From Gemmatimonadaceae bacterium (GTDB lineage Bacteria; Latescibacterota; UBA2968; UBA8231), in assembly GCA_026706075.1 (NCBI GenBank), contig JAPOZM010000076.1, positions 62,001 to 126,000 of the forward strand: a stretch of DNA of 64,000 nt. Reading direction: 5' to 3'. The translations under genes and the position numbers were made by a program. Under the pieces are notes generated by a model. That model worked only from the letters and a program-made list of their open reading frames with translations, did no database searches and was not told the DNA's origin. Of the stretch, positions 36,388-45,087 are shown piece by piece. Position 1 is the stretch's first letter; each line of letters starts with the position of its first letter.

Positions 36388-36850
36388 GGAAGCCTTGGCG
36401 GTCCTCGAAGCAGGCTTGCGGTCGCGCTCCCGGGACATCGCCCGCATCGGCGATCGCATCCAGTCGCGCCTGGCGACCTTCTCCCATATCGCCGAAGGGG
36501 TGGACAGCATGGGCTATCAGCTCCACAACCTCTACGGCGCCTTCGAGCAGTTGTTCGAGGAGACGGCGCGGTTCTTCGAGAACCGCGTCGACGAAGGCAG
36601 CTACCACGCGGACCTGCTCAGGCGAATGCAGCTGGAGATCGAGGGGATCCGCCCGGCGCTGCTGTCCGCGGAGACCGCCTCCGGCCTGGACGAGTTGCGG
36701 CGGTTCCGCCACCTCTTCCGCCACGCGTACGCGGCGGACCTGGATCCCGGCAGGGTGGGGGACCTGGCTGCCAGGGCCGCGGGAATCGGCGCGACTTCGA
36801 GCGGGACTTCGAGCGGTTCCTGGCACTCCTGCGGCCTGAGTAGCGGGTAA
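36380..36850 (+). CDS. HepT-like HEPN ribonuclease toxin with frameshifted C-terminus
   Basis: 156 residues as read, almost all helical. The HEPN toxin motif R-x4-H-x-Y is complete: R110, H115, Y117 in RHLFRHAY; the Tyr is the AMP-accepting site in HepT. After AARAAGIG (about 36789) the reading frame gives a Ser/Gly-rich tail (ATSSGTSSGS) that looks unnatural. The frame one base back encodes RDFERDFERFLALLRPE and stops at 36841-36843, a sensible helical HepT ending. A one-base deletion in GG(G)CGC is the simplest explanation. The motif lies upstream of the break, so toxicity could survive. Confidence 0.8.
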   Translation: MDREALAVLEAGLRSRSRDIARIGDRIQSRLATFSHIAEGVDSMGYQLHNLYGAFEQLFEETARFFENRVDEGSYHADLLRRMQLEIEGIRPALLSAETASGLDELRRFRHLFRHAYAADLDPGRVGDLAARAAGIGATSSGTSSGSWHSCGLSSG

Positions 36851-36891
36851 TCCGCCATCAAGCGCCGCGACCCGTGATGGATGCGGCCGGC

Positions 36892-38265
36892 TCACCCCAC
36901 TCCCGCCAGAGCCCCGCCCAGCACCCGCACCTGCCCCGCGTCTTCGGCGTTCACCGTAAACAGGCACCCGTCGCACCCGTGACGGGCCACCGCCTCCCCC
37001 AGAGACCGCACCAGCTGAGGCGCCGCTCCCGCTGACAGCGGCGGATAGAGCGGCACCGCCCCGCTGGTCTGCGCCTTCAGGCGGGCCACTTCCCGCTCGT
37101 AGAGCGCGGCGATCGGCAGAGGTCCCGCGGCCACCGTTGCCGCGGTCTCCGGCAGGTCCAGGTCCTCCACCCCGAACATGCGCCACAGCAGGGCCAACAC
37201 TTCGCGTTCGTCCAGCCCCTGGCCGTTCCGGCACAGGGCCGCGGTCCACTCCCGCGCCAGGTTGGTGACGCCCGTCGCCCATCCCACCACACCTCCGTGG
37301 GAACTGCCTCCGGTCAGGAAATCCGTCGCTTCTTCCCATTTGTTGTACCAGTGGCCGCCCAGGAGCGCCGTGGAAGGAGGGAACACGTCGCTGCCGAAGA
37401 GCTTGTCGCGGCCTCCGGCCTGCTGTACGGCCCCTCGGAACTCGGCCATGCGCTCCGCCAGGATGTGGGCCCTGAACCTCACCCAATCGAGGATCGCGCC
37501 ATCCTGGGCCAGGAGGCCCAGGAAGTCCATGAACCCCGGGTGGCCCGCGGCCAGGGCCCGCACGTCGGACGGCGTCAATCTCCCAAGGCGCCGGCGCAGG
37601 GCCAGGACGCCGCGCCGCATGGCGGCGAAGTCGTAGCCGAGGCGGGCGGCTTCGTCCTGGCAGGCGGGGCAGCCGCAGGCCGTCAGGCTGTGTACGCTGG
37701 CCGGGGCCGGATAGCGGGCGTGGTCCACGTCGAAGCCGTCGACCGCGTAGCGCCGCACCGCCTCCACGAGGCAGTCGCGCGTCCAGTCGTTGACCTCCTC
37801 CCGGCTCGGGCACAGGCCGATGCCCCACTGCTGGTAGCGGCGGTCCAGCGGCCGTCCCTCCAGGTCGCGCAGGGCGAGCTCGGGATAGACGTCGCCGCCG
37901 TAGCTCCACAGGCCGATGTGGCCCCACAGCTCGATCCCCGCGCTCTTGCACGCTTCGATGACGCGCTGCAGAGGTGCATCGTCGAAGCCGCTGACGATTC
38001 CCGCCACGGGCGGGTACACCCCTTCGGCCCCGCGGGGCCAGGCATCGAGACGCCGGCGCCAGTCTTCGAAAGGCCCCCGCCGGGCGAGCTCCTCCGAGAG
38101 GCTGAAGCCCGAGGTGTGGCAGACCGGGCTCTCGGGCATGATCGTCGTCAGGCCGACGGCGTCCTTGAGCCTCTGCAGGGACTCGGGATGGCGGGCCACG
38201 TACTCGGTCTGGCAGAACCAGATGCGGCGGGACTTGTGGTTGGGCCTCGGGCCTTCGGCGGTCAC
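36892..38265 (-). CDS. GHL10-like glycoside-hydrolase-fold protein
   Basis: 457 residues from GTG 38265, which overlaps the stop of the next enolase-superfamily gene. TIM-barrel features are IELWGHIGLWSYGG, EVNDWTRDCLVEAV and VDGFDVDHARYPAPAS; the last matches the VDGIHLDYVRYP motif of GHL10/DUF4015-like glycosidase-related proteins. CGCPACQDEA adds a cysteine pair seen in some members. There is no signal peptide, so a cytoplasmic role is likely. The family is loosely defined and substrate assignment is not possible. Convergent with the HepT gene, 41 nt apart. Confidence 0.65.
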   Translation of the reverse strand: MTAEGPRPNHKSRRIWFCQTEYVARHPESLQRLKDAVGLTTIMPESPVCHTSGFSLSEELARRGPFEDWRRRLDAWPRGAEGVYPPVAGIVSGFDDAPLQRVIEACKSAGIELWGHIGLWSYGGDVYPELALRDLEGRPLDRRYQQWGIGLCPSREEVNDWTRDCLVEAVRRYAVDGFDVDHARYPAPASVHSLTACGCPACQDEAARLGYDFAAMRRGVLALRRRLGRLTPSDVRALAAGHPGFMDFLGLLAQDGAILDWVRFRAHILAERMAEFRGAVQQAGGRDKLFGSDVFPPSTALLGGHWYNKWEEATDFLTGGSSHGGVVGWATGVTNLAREWTAALCRNGQGLDEREVLALLWRMFGVEDLDLPETAATVAAGPLPIAALYEREVARLKAQTSGAVPLYPPLSAGAAPQLVRSLGEAVARHGCDGCLFTVNAEDAGQVRVLGGALAGVG

Positions 38266-39383
38266 AGGCGGATCTCGAATCCGTTCTCGGCGCACGCCCT
38301 CTGGAACGGCTCCTCCTCCAGGCCCAGGCCGAAGCCGGCCTTGCGCGGGACACTCACGAGGCCGTCGGAAATGGAATACCCGGAATCGTCCAGGCCGGGA
38401 GTGGTGGCGTCATCCCACTCGACGAACTCGAAGCGGTCGACTCTCGCCGCCAGGTGGCACGAGACGTAGTTCCCGTAGTGGCCGCCGTAGTGATGGGGCG
38501 CCGTGCCGACGCCGGATGCATCCAGCTCGGGACCGAGCTCGAGCCAGCGCGAGAAGCCGGGGCGGAAGATGTCGTACTGGAGGATGTCGACGAGCCCGTC
38601 CTTCGCCCAACCGACGAGATTCGGCGAGGCATCCCCTTCCCCGTCGGCGATGCGGGTCTCCAGGCCTTCGGCGTGCAGCCAATCCTTGAGCAGTCCATAG
38701 AGACGGGCATCTTCGTGGAAGGCCTCCTCCATCCAGTAGACGTTCGCGTCGGCCGTCGCGGCCAGTACCTGTTTTGTGAGGTTGAGGTTGTAGCCGTTGT
38801 TCGCATCCAGCAGGATCGCGGCGTCCGGTCCGACGGCATCGCGCACGGCGTGGACGACGTCGATGTCCCGCTGCGTCCCCGCGTCGAGGGGCATGTGCAC
38901 GGCTCCGCGCCCGACCTTGATCTTGAAGGCCCCGTGCCCCCGGGCCTTGCCCTCCAATGCCTCGGAAGCGATGAGCGCCGCCGCCTCGGCATTCTCCTCG
39001 AGGTGCAGATCATCGATGTAGAGGGACGTGTCGTAGCACGGAACGCGGAAGTCGTCCTCCTCCCCGGAGAGCATCTCGTACACCGGTCTCTGCGCCAGTT
39101 GCCCCACGAGATCCCACAGGGGGTACTCCAGCACCCTGAACTCCTCGGCGACGCCGCTGGCGGCGAAGGCATCGCTGAGCCGAAACCCGACGATAGACGC
39201 GGCTTCCTTGCGCGAGATCCACGAAGCGCCGAAGCCGCTGGCGCCGTCCGCCGTCGTCAGGCGGGCGATGGCGGGACGGACGTGGAGTCCGTGCTCTCCG
39301 AGCCGGGAATTGCAGCCGGCCTTCCGGGGGCGTTCGCCGGCCAGGCGGGCCCATTCGATTCGTTCGATTCTGACGTTATCCAT
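38262..39383 (-). CDS. Enolase-superfamily protein, mandelate racemase type
   Basis: 373 residues, the usual superfamily length and shorter than the three copies at 27-32 kb. Motifs in order: FKIKVGRG (KxK), ILLDANNGYN (Asp, Asn), YWMEEAFHED (Glu), TRIADGEGD and a C-terminal HHYGGHYG whose His would serve as the second base, as in mandelate-racemase and sugar-acid-dehydratase groups. The substrate is likely a sugar acid or related carboxylate; this is inferred from the His-type active site and from neighbouring glycosidase-like genes. The GTGA overlap couples it to the GHL10-like gene. Confidence 0.8.
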   Translation of the reverse strand: MDNVRIERIEWARLAGERPRKAGCNSRLGEHGLHVRPAIARLTTADGASGFGASWISRKEAASIVGFRLSDAFAASGVAEEFRVLEYPLWDLVGQLAQRPVYEMLSGEEDDFRVPCYDTSLYIDDLHLEENAEAAALIASEALEGKARGHGAFKIKVGRGAVHMPLDAGTQRDIDVVHAVRDAVGPDAAILLDANNGYNLNLTKQVLAATADANVYWMEEAFHEDARLYGLLKDWLHAEGLETRIADGEGDASPNLVGWAKDGLVDILQYDIFRPGFSRWLELGPELDASGVGTAPHHYGGHYGNYVSCHLAARVDRFEFVEWDDATTPGLDDSGYSISDGLVSVPRKAGFGLGLEEEPFQRACAENGFEIRL

Positions 39384-39401
39384 GCCTCCCGCTTCCTGTT
39401 G

Positions 39402-39436
39402 ACCGCCTCGAGCAAGGGCGGTTTCCTTTCTCTCTC
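39402..39436 (+). terminator. Hairpin followed by T-rich tract between divergent genes
   Basis: ACCGCC (39402-39407), 9-nt loop, GGCGGT (39417-39422), followed by TTCCTTTCTCTCTC. It looks like an intrinsic terminator pointing to the plus strand, but it sits only about 40 nt upstream of the ATG at 39459 and no plus-strand gene ends here. It could be an attenuator or may be chance. Confidence 0.3.
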
Positions 39437-39458
39437 ATGCCAGACAGGGGAGCCTGAC

Positions 39459-39836
39459 ATGCACGAAGCTGCAAGAGAGTGGTCGGCCCGGTGCCGGGAC
39501 AAGCTCCGCACCGGGGCGATCACCGCCGAGGACCTGGACCGTCTCGACGTGCTGCTCGCCGAACCCCGGCAGCAGATCCTCTACCTCTACTCCAAGTCGA
39601 CCAACATGCGCTCCCAGCTGGCCAGCTGGGCCCTGTACGACGCCACGCGGCCCCAGGGGCCGACCCTGCCCGGCGACGAGCCGCCGTATGAATCGGTGCT
39701 CGCCGCCGTGGCCGATGGCTGGCGGGTGGTGCAGTTTCCCATGGCCAAGCTCTACGCGTACGAGGGTCAGGACAACGACTACCTCGGATATGAATTCGTC
39801 CTCGAAAAGCTCGTTCAGGAGAAGGAATCCTCATGA
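39459..39836 (+). CDS. Hypothetical protein upstream of PhyH dioxygenase
   Basis: 125 residues from ATG 39459, with a GGGGA 7 nt upstream. No signal, no membrane segment. It contains REWSARCRDKLRTGAI, ILYLYSKSTNMRSQ and a C-terminal YAYEGQDNDYLGYEFVLEKL; the compact layout suggests a small alpha/beta protein. The stop overlaps the start of the PhyH gene by 4 nt, so the two are coupled and probably work on the same pathway. I do not recognise the family. Confidence 0.7.
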   Translation: MHEAAREWSARCRDKLRTGAITAEDLDRLDVLLAEPRQQILYLYSKSTNMRSQLASWALYDATRPQGPTLPGDEPPYESVLAAVADGWRVVQFPMAKLYAYEGQDNDYLGYEFVLEKLVQEKESS

Positions 39837-40600
39837 TTGAACCGACCCTGAACGACGACGGCGTCATGGACTTCGTCGCCTCGGGTGTGGTCGTCCTCGA
39901 CGGCGTCATCGACGAGAGCTTCAACCGCCGCTGCGACGATCTCGCCCCCGGCAACTGCGACGCCTTCATCGCCTCGGAGGAGTTCACCCGGCAGGTGCTC
40001 CTCCATCCCAAGGTCGCCGGTGTCGCGCGCTCCCTCCTGGGCGAGGACTTCCTCGTGCCCCGCGGCGGCCACCACCACTTCTTCAAGGAGCCGCACCTCG
40101 GCCAGACCTGGCATTCCGACGGACTCTCGGGAAGCGGCTACGATGTCTTCGAGCTGCAGTGCTACTACTACCCTCACAGCGTCGCCCTCGAGGACGGGCC
40201 GACCATGGTCCTGCCGGGCTCCCACTGCCGCGCCGTCGACCGCGAGGCGATCGCCCACTACGGCGACATCCGCGGCCAGCTCTCGCTGACGGTCCCGGCC
40301 GGCACCGTGGCCATGACCCGCTACGGCATCTGGCACAAGGCCGGCCCCAAGACCAACGACCGCGCCCGCAGCATGATCAAGTTCTCCTACCACCGCACCG
40401 CCGAACCGCGGCGGGACTGGCTCTGCGATTCGCCGGAGATCCCCGCCTACCGCGACCGCCCGCGCCTGGCCTACGTGACCGAGGTCGAGTCCTACCGCGA
40501 CCGGGTGCGGCGCATGCGCACCTGGAACTGGCTCTGCGGCATCGACCAGGAAGTCGCCCTGCGCTGGGAGAAGTCGCAGCGGGTCTCGGAGCTGGTATAG
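39833..40600 (+). CDS. Phytanoyl-CoA dioxygenase family (PhyH) oxygenase
   Basis: 255 residues. Fe(II)/2-oxoglutarate oxygenase with the facial triad His94 and Asp96 in TWHSDG and His168 in IWHKAG, plus Arg179 in DRARSM for 2-oxoglutarate. The core double-stranded beta-helix segment LEDGPTMVLPGSH is typical of PhyH. Such enzymes are abundant in Latescibacterota and Poribacteria and hydroxylate diverse small molecules; the substrate is not predictable. Its 3' end is overlapped on the opposite strand by the extended frame of the VOC gene. Confidence 0.9.
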   Translation: MIEPTLNDDGVMDFVASGVVVLDGVIDESFNRRCDDLAPGNCDAFIASEEFTRQVLLHPKVAGVARSLLGEDFLVPRGGHHHFFKEPHLGQTWHSDGLSGSGYDVFELQCYYYPHSVALEDGPTMVLPGSHCRAVDREAIAHYGDIRGQLSLTVPAGTVAMTRYGIWHKAGPKTNDRARSMIKFSYHRTAEPRRDWLCDSPEIPAYRDRPRLAYVTEVESYRDRVRRMRTWNWLCGIDQEVALRWEKSQRVSELV

Positions 40601-41150
40601 CGTCTGCGCCCGCGCATTCTCGCGCGTGTTCGTTCGACGATGCATCCGGGCTCGCGGCACGGACGCCACGGCTGTCAGTGGCCCCTTCGACGGGGCCGCC
40701 GATGCGCAGGACATGGCCGTCCAGGTCGACGACCAGCATTTCACGCGCCCCCCAGGGCTGGTCGACCGGTTTCTGCGTGATCCGGGCCCCGGCCTCCAGG
40801 TAGCGGTCGTGCAACTCGTCCGCGTCGTCGACGTTGTAGTAGATCCACACGGGCCGTGCGCCCTGGTTGTTCTCGGCGAGGAAGATGCGCGCCCGGCCGT
40901 TTGACATGGAGGCGAAGCTCTTGTCCTCGTCCTCGGCGGGCCAGTCCCACTCCTTGCGGAACCCCAGGACCGAGGTGTAGTACTCGACGCTCGCCTCGAC
41001 GCTCTTCACGTTGAGGATCGGTGTCATGGCGGTGAAGGCCGTGGGGCCGGGCTCCGCCGCCCCGTGATCGTCCTCGTGGGCGGCGGCGACCGAGATGAGG
41101 CCGGCGGCGATCGCTGCAACGGCTGCGGCGGCCAGTCGGTGAACAGTCAT
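40377..41150 (-). CDS. Exported VOC (glyoxalase/bleomycin-resistance fold) protein, stop codon apparently lost
   Basis: ATG 41150, signal peptide (LAAAAVAAIAAGLISVAAA), then one VOC domain: PILNVKSVEASVEYYTSVLGF, RIFLAENNQ, VWIYYNVDDADELHD and DLDGHVLRIGG, ending near residue 155 (about 40685). A normal gene would stop there. Instead the frame continues about 100 residues of Arg/Pro-rich sequence antisense to the PhyH gene and stops at 40377, a 224-nt convergent overlap. A TGA exists in another frame 8 residues after GGPVEG, so a frameshift or stop-loss is likely. The exported location is unusual for VOC proteins. Confidence 0.7.
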   Translation of the reverse strand: MTVHRLAAAAVAAIAAGLISVAAAHEDDHGAAEPGPTAFTAMTPILNVKSVEASVEYYTSVLGFRKEWDWPAEDEDKSFASMSNGRARIFLAENNQGARPVWIYYNVDDADELHDRYLEAGARITQKPVDQPWGAREMLVVDLDGHVLRIGGPVEGATDSRGVRAASPDASSNEHARECAGADAIPAPRPAATSPSAGRLPGRCRRASSRCACAAPGRGRTRPRSRRPGAGGRGRRGSPANRRASPAAVRRCGGRRT

Positions 41151-41161
41151 GGACTCTCCCT

Positions 41162-42655
41162 TCAGATGGATACCGAGAACAGCTTGGCCTTGTAGAGGTG
41201 AAACCGGAGGCCGACGCTCTCGCCCCTCAGGGCTGCGAGATCGGCCCGGCCCCGCCAGCGCGCCGCCTCGCGGATCGAGTCCCCCGAGAGGGGATCGGCC
41301 TCCTCCAGCGAGAAGCCGGGGTGGGCCTCCACGGGACGGGGGGGCGTGTGGATGGTCCGCACGATCTCCGCCTTGATCCACCCACCGGGGGCGGTGCGGA
41401 AGTTGAGCAGCAGCTCGCGGCCGGCGCAGGTCCGCTCGATGAGCGTGACCCGCCCCTCGCCGCCGGCCTCGATCCCGGCGAGCCGGTCCGGCTCCCAGCA
41501 GGCCCAGCGGAACTCCCCGTCCTCCGGGTAGACGGCGCCGCGGCGGAGGAAGTCGTGGCGCCGCTGGTAGCCCCTGAAGGGCAGCCGCCAGCTGCGGCCG
41601 TCATCGACGAGGTTCGGGCTGGCGTAGAGCTGGCCGTACGATCCCCCCTCGCAGGCGAGGTCGATGATGGGACGGCGGAAGGGACGGACCCAGTTGTGGC
41701 TGTCGCGGCTGACAGCGAGCTGCACGTCGACGGTGGAGGCGATGCGGTGATAGATCGACGGGAACATCAGGTAGCGCGGCAGCGCCCCGGGGTACGGCGT
41801 GTAGCAGGGGTTGTAGATGTCGTCGTCGATCGGGTCCAGCGGGTCGGGCAGGAGGCAGGGGCGAGGCTCGCCCAGGGACTCGAACCGGGGTCCCGAGGCG
41901 CGGCGCACCAGGCGCCGCCGGTCGATGTGTCCTCGCAGGTAGGCCACGTACATCCCCTCGTGGGGGTCGTAGGCGCAGAGATTGTGGGTGTCCAGCTGGG
42001 TCGCGCCGGCGTCGAAGACGGGGGCGCCGAGGTTCGTCCAGTGGAGGCCGTCGGGAGAGGTGGCGCCCAGCAACTGCTGCCGGATCTCGATGCCCCGGGC
42101 CTTCTCGCCGGCCGACACGTCGCCGAGGTCGCGGGCAACGAGCAGGGCCTTGAAGCGCTCCGAGTCCATCTCCGGATCGGGCCGGCCGCCGCGGTAGTAG
42201 CGCGCCCCCGGGCCGACGGCCTTGTAGCGCTCGGCCGACGGGGCGCCGGGGTCGAGGAAGACGCAGCCGAGGGGATGGTCGCGATCCAGGCTGATGATGT
42301 TGTTGCGGGTGGAGCCCTCGTACTCGCACAGGCCGAGATCCGGCCGCCGCCAGGCGAAGCCGTCGTCGCTCTCGGCGTAGCAGACGTAAGAGCGAGTGAT
42401 GTCGTCGAGGCGTTGCACGCCGTACCAGAGCCGGTAACGCCCGCCGTCATGGAGCATGGCGTTGATCTGCAGGTTGGATCCCTGCTCCCAGGGGCGCTCC
42501 TTGTGGAAGAAGACCTCGGACTTGCGGGCCATTTCGGGCGCCAGGGCGATGCCCCGGGGCGGGTCCTGCGACCAGACGGTGCCGTCGTCCTCGAGTTTTC
42601 GATGGGAGGGCCAGATGCCGTACCAGTCGAGGAACGGTGTGGGTGGGGGTTGCAT
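41162..42655 (-). CDS. GH32/GH43-like beta-propeller glycoside hydrolase-related protein
   Basis: 497 residues, no signal peptide. Repeated blade-like segments such as GGRYRLWYGVQ, YVCYAESDDGFAWRRPDLG, ATSPDGLHWTNLG and YVAYLRGH are the five-bladed propeller pattern of the arabinanase/levansucrase/GH32 superfamily. It closely resembles proteins of this kind common in planctomycetes and related lineages that have no proven activity. The catalytic acids cannot be placed with certainty. It starts a few nt after the methyltransferase upstream and ends 11 nt before the VOC gene. Confidence 0.65.
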   Translation of the reverse strand: MQPPPTPFLDWYGIWPSHRKLEDDGTVWSQDPPRGIALAPEMARKSEVFFHKERPWEQGSNLQINAMLHDGGRYRLWYGVQRLDDITRSYVCYAESDDGFAWRRPDLGLCEYEGSTRNNIISLDRDHPLGCVFLDPGAPSAERYKAVGPGARYYRGGRPDPEMDSERFKALLVARDLGDVSAGEKARGIEIRQQLLGATSPDGLHWTNLGAPVFDAGATQLDTHNLCAYDPHEGMYVAYLRGHIDRRRLVRRASGPRFESLGEPRPCLLPDPLDPIDDDIYNPCYTPYPGALPRYLMFPSIYHRIASTVDVQLAVSRDSHNWVRPFRRPIIDLACEGGSYGQLYASPNLVDDGRSWRLPFRGYQRRHDFLRRGAVYPEDGEFRWACWEPDRLAGIEAGGEGRVTLIERTCAGRELLLNFRTAPGGWIKAEIVRTIHTPPRPVEAHPGFSLEEADPLSGDSIREAARWRGRADLAALRGESVGLRFHLYKAKLFSVSI

Positions 42656-42658
42656 CGG

Positions 42659-43444
42659 TCAGGCCGAGGGCCGCGGCTCGTAGACGATCTGCCGCATCCT
42701 CCACTCGAGCGGGGGTTGGCCTTCGAGAGCGGTCCTGGCTTCGAGGGCCCGGCCCAGGGCCGCAAGTCCCGCGGGACCGGCCGCGGCCTGCACCGCGGGA
42801 TCCTCGCGGAGCGTCTGGAAGGTCATCCCGAACATGGTGGCGGCGTCCTTCGCCGCCACGCTCTGCGGCTCGACGCGGCTGGAGCGGAGGCGCAGGCCCC
42901 TCGGGGCTCCGGCCTCCGCCAGCTTCCGGCCGACGTAGAGCTCGCCTCCGCGGCCGCCGATCGCTTCTTCCACCAGCGCCAGGTACTCGACGAAGACCGG
43001 GTCATCCGTCTGGATCGACTCCACCTCATCCACCAGGATCACGCCCGCGGGGGTCAGGCAGGCCTTCCAGGACTCGATGGCCAGCAACGGTGCGGCGAGG
43101 TGAGAGAGCAGCAGATGGCAGAACAGAAGGTCCGCCGGTTCGACCGGCGGCGGGCCCTCGGTCAGATCGTGCCGCACGAACCGCAGCGCCGGGGCGGAGT
43201 CGGCCGCCACTCCCAGGAACTGTTCCGACAGGTCGACGCCGACGGCCACGGCGGCACCGGACGCCTGCCGCAGGAGCCGGGTGGTGCAGCCGGGGCCGCA
43301 GCCGAGGTCCACCGCGACCCTGGGGTGAGGGGGAGCGGCGTCCCGGATGAACCTCCTCATCTCCGGCTCGAAGAGCCGCGCCACCAGCTTCAGCCGTTCG
43401 GCGGCCAGTTGGGAGTGGCCCAGGGCGTACGCCTCGTCGCTCAT
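42659..43444 (-). CDS. Class I SAM-dependent methyltransferase
   Basis: 261 residues from ATG 43444, overlapping the previous stop by 4 nt. Motif I VAVDLGCGPGCTTRLL, acidic end of strand 2 in VGVDLSEQF, and motif IV DLLFCHLLLSHL, then LTPAGVILVDEVES. A methyltransferase-11/12-type Rossmann fold acting on a small molecule is most likely. The second of a tandem pair; the pair is not closely related in sequence. Confidence 0.85.
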   Translation of the reverse strand: MSDEAYALGHSQLAAERLKLVARLFEPEMRRFIRDAAPPHPRVAVDLGCGPGCTTRLLRQASGAAVAVGVDLSEQFLGVAADSAPALRFVRHDLTEGPPPVEPADLLFCHLLLSHLAAPLLAIESWKACLTPAGVILVDEVESIQTDDPVFVEYLALVEEAIGGRGGELYVGRKLAEAGAPRGLRLRSSRVEPQSVAAKDAATMFGMTFQTLREDPAVQAAAGPAGLAALGRALEARTALEGQPPLEWRMRQIVYEPRPSA

Positions 43445-44277
43445 GACCGGCGCTTCTCGGCGATGATTCCCACCATGGGCGGCGCCGACAGGAAGGCGCC
43501 GGGATCCCGCTCGCGCTCGTGCCACTCGGCCTCGAAGGCGCGGCGTTCCGATTCCGTCAGCAACCCGGCCTCCACCAGACGCGGCATGTAACCGAAGAAG
43601 AACCCCGTCGGCCACTCCCACAGGGCTGTGCCGGGACGGGCGAAACGCACGATCGGGACCAGATCGACCACGTGGCACCCGGCGGCCTCGAGCAGTCCGG
43701 GAAGCCGGGCGCCGATGTCGAGATCTCCTCCCGTGAGTCGCCAGCTCTCGGATACCGCCTCGAGCACCCGCTCGCACGCCGGGCCCTGCGGATGGAGCCT
43801 GGTCGCATGGTAGTTCAGGTAATCCCAGACCACGAACCGGCCCCCCGGCCGCAGCCCCGTCACCACCCTCTGGACGACCGGCGCCGGGTCCGGGAGAAAG
43901 CAGAACAGCCAGCGCGCGAAGGCGCCGTCGAGGGAACCGGGCTCGAGCCGCAGGGCTTCGACCCGCTCCAGGCGCGTCTCGAGCTGAGCGAGCCCTCGCC
44001 GTTTCGCATCCCGGACCAGGGTCTCGATGAAGCGGCGCGACTCGTCCACGGCGAGCACGTGTCCGCCGCCGCCGACCCGGTGCGCCAGCTCGACGGAGGC
44101 GAATCCCGGACCGCAGCCGAGATCGAGCAGACGGTGGCCCGGACCGAAACCGCCGCGGTCCCAAAGGTCGTGCGTCTCCAGCGACCACAGGAGATGCTGC
44201 CGCTCGAGCCGCCGTCCTTCCTCGGCGTCGGTGCCGAGGAGATACGGCTTCTCGGGGGCGGATCGGGCGTTTGTCAC
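43441..44277 (-). CDS. Class I SAM-dependent methyltransferase
   Basis: 278 residues from GTG 44277. Motif I LLDLGCGPGFASVEL, VLAVDESRRFIE, GAFARWLFCFLPD and LRPGGRFVVWDY are the standard class I landmarks. The C-terminal half includes VSESWRLTGGDLDIGARLP and WPTGFFFGYMPRL. Coupled by ATGA overlap to the second methyltransferase. Substrate unknown. Confidence 0.85.
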   Translation of the reverse strand: MTNARSAPEKPYLLGTDAEEGRRLERQHLLWSLETHDLWDRGGFGPGHRLLDLGCGPGFASVELAHRVGGGGHVLAVDESRRFIETLVRDAKRRGLAQLETRLERVEALRLEPGSLDGAFARWLFCFLPDPAPVVQRVVTGLRPGGRFVVWDYLNYHATRLHPQGPACERVLEAVSESWRLTGGDLDIGARLPGLLEAAGCHVVDLVPIVRFARPGTALWEWPTGFFFGYMPRLVEAGLLTESERRAFEAEWHERERDPGAFLSAPPMVGIIAEKRRS

Positions 44278-44352
44278 TGGCCGTGGTCGGAGCGGTGGAA
44301 GGGGAGTCGGGTAGTGTAGAGGCGGCAGCTTCCCGGGGAAAGGACGGGGCGG

Positions 44353-45087
44353 TCACCAACCCAGCACGCCGTAGTCGCCGTCCAGGATCAGGCGAAGGGA
44401 TACGTACAGTCCCAGCAACGCAAACAGCACCCAGGGGGCATTCGTGGCGCCGACCCAGGCGTACAGCTGGCCCCTGGTGATCTGGCGCTGCCTCCCGACC
44501 AGGAAGAAACTGACCCAGTAGACCGACGTCACGTAGGTCCACTGCCAGCATAGCATGAGCCCGAGGATGCCGGCGACGACAGGGGGAAGGAAGTCGACGG
44601 TAAAGGCCGCGTAGAGGATCAGTGTCGGAACCGGCGTCACGAAACCGTTGGCGACATCGGCATTGAAACCCCACGTGCGGCGATCCGCAAAGGATCCATC
44701 GAACAGCGAATATGTTGCCCAGACATCCGCCCAGATCGCCGGGGACAGGATCCGCCTCATGGGGACCCTGGTGGAAAGGAACTCGATGGCCGGCGTTCGC
44801 CCGGTCTCACGCTGCCGCCTGCGCCAGAACTCCGTGCGCGTCTCGATATGGTCTCGCCTGAGAAACAGACATACCTCCCAATAGCAGATCAGCAGGTTGA
44901 TCGAGAAGAACAGACTCAGCAGAGAATGGATGATGTGGAGATCCCCGTTGAGGTAGTAGCGAGTACCCAAGCCAGGAAGCGCCAGAAGGGCGACCACCAG
45001 CGCCGCCAGCAGCCCGGCCGGCATGCCCACTGCCGTTGCGTCCGCCCCGGTTCCGGGCTGTTCGCCCGGGACTGTATTCGCCTTCAT
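44353..45087 (-). CDS. Hypothetical integral membrane protein
   Basis: 244 residues with about five membrane helices: LLAALVVALLALPGLG, LLSLFFSINLLICYWEV, PTLILYAAFTVDFLPP, AGILGLMLCWQWTYVTSVYWVSFFLV and VLFALLGLYVSLRLIL. A hydrophilic loop holds two Arg-rich stretches (FLRRDHIETRTEFWRRRQRE). Its ATG overlaps the stop of the UPF0235 gene by 4 nt. I do not recognise the family; the topology gives no function. Confidence 0.6.
   Translation of the reverse strand: MKANTVPGEQPGTGADATAVGMPAGLLAALVVALLALPGLGTRYYLNGDLHIIHSLLSLFFSINLLICYWEVCLFLRRDHIETRTEFWRRRQRETGRTPAIEFLSTRVPMRRILSPAIWADVWATYSLFDGSFADRRTWGFNADVANGFVTPVPTLILYAAFTVDFLPPVVAGILGLMLCWQWTYVTSVYWVSFFLVGRQRQITRGQLYAWVGATNAPWVLFALLGLYVSLRLILDGDYGVLGW

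Noticed and set aside
36856-36883. CCATCA...TGATGG hairpin between the convergent HepT and GHL10-like genes
   Set aside because: Six-bp stem with a 14-nt loop and no T-tract; too weak to call a terminator.
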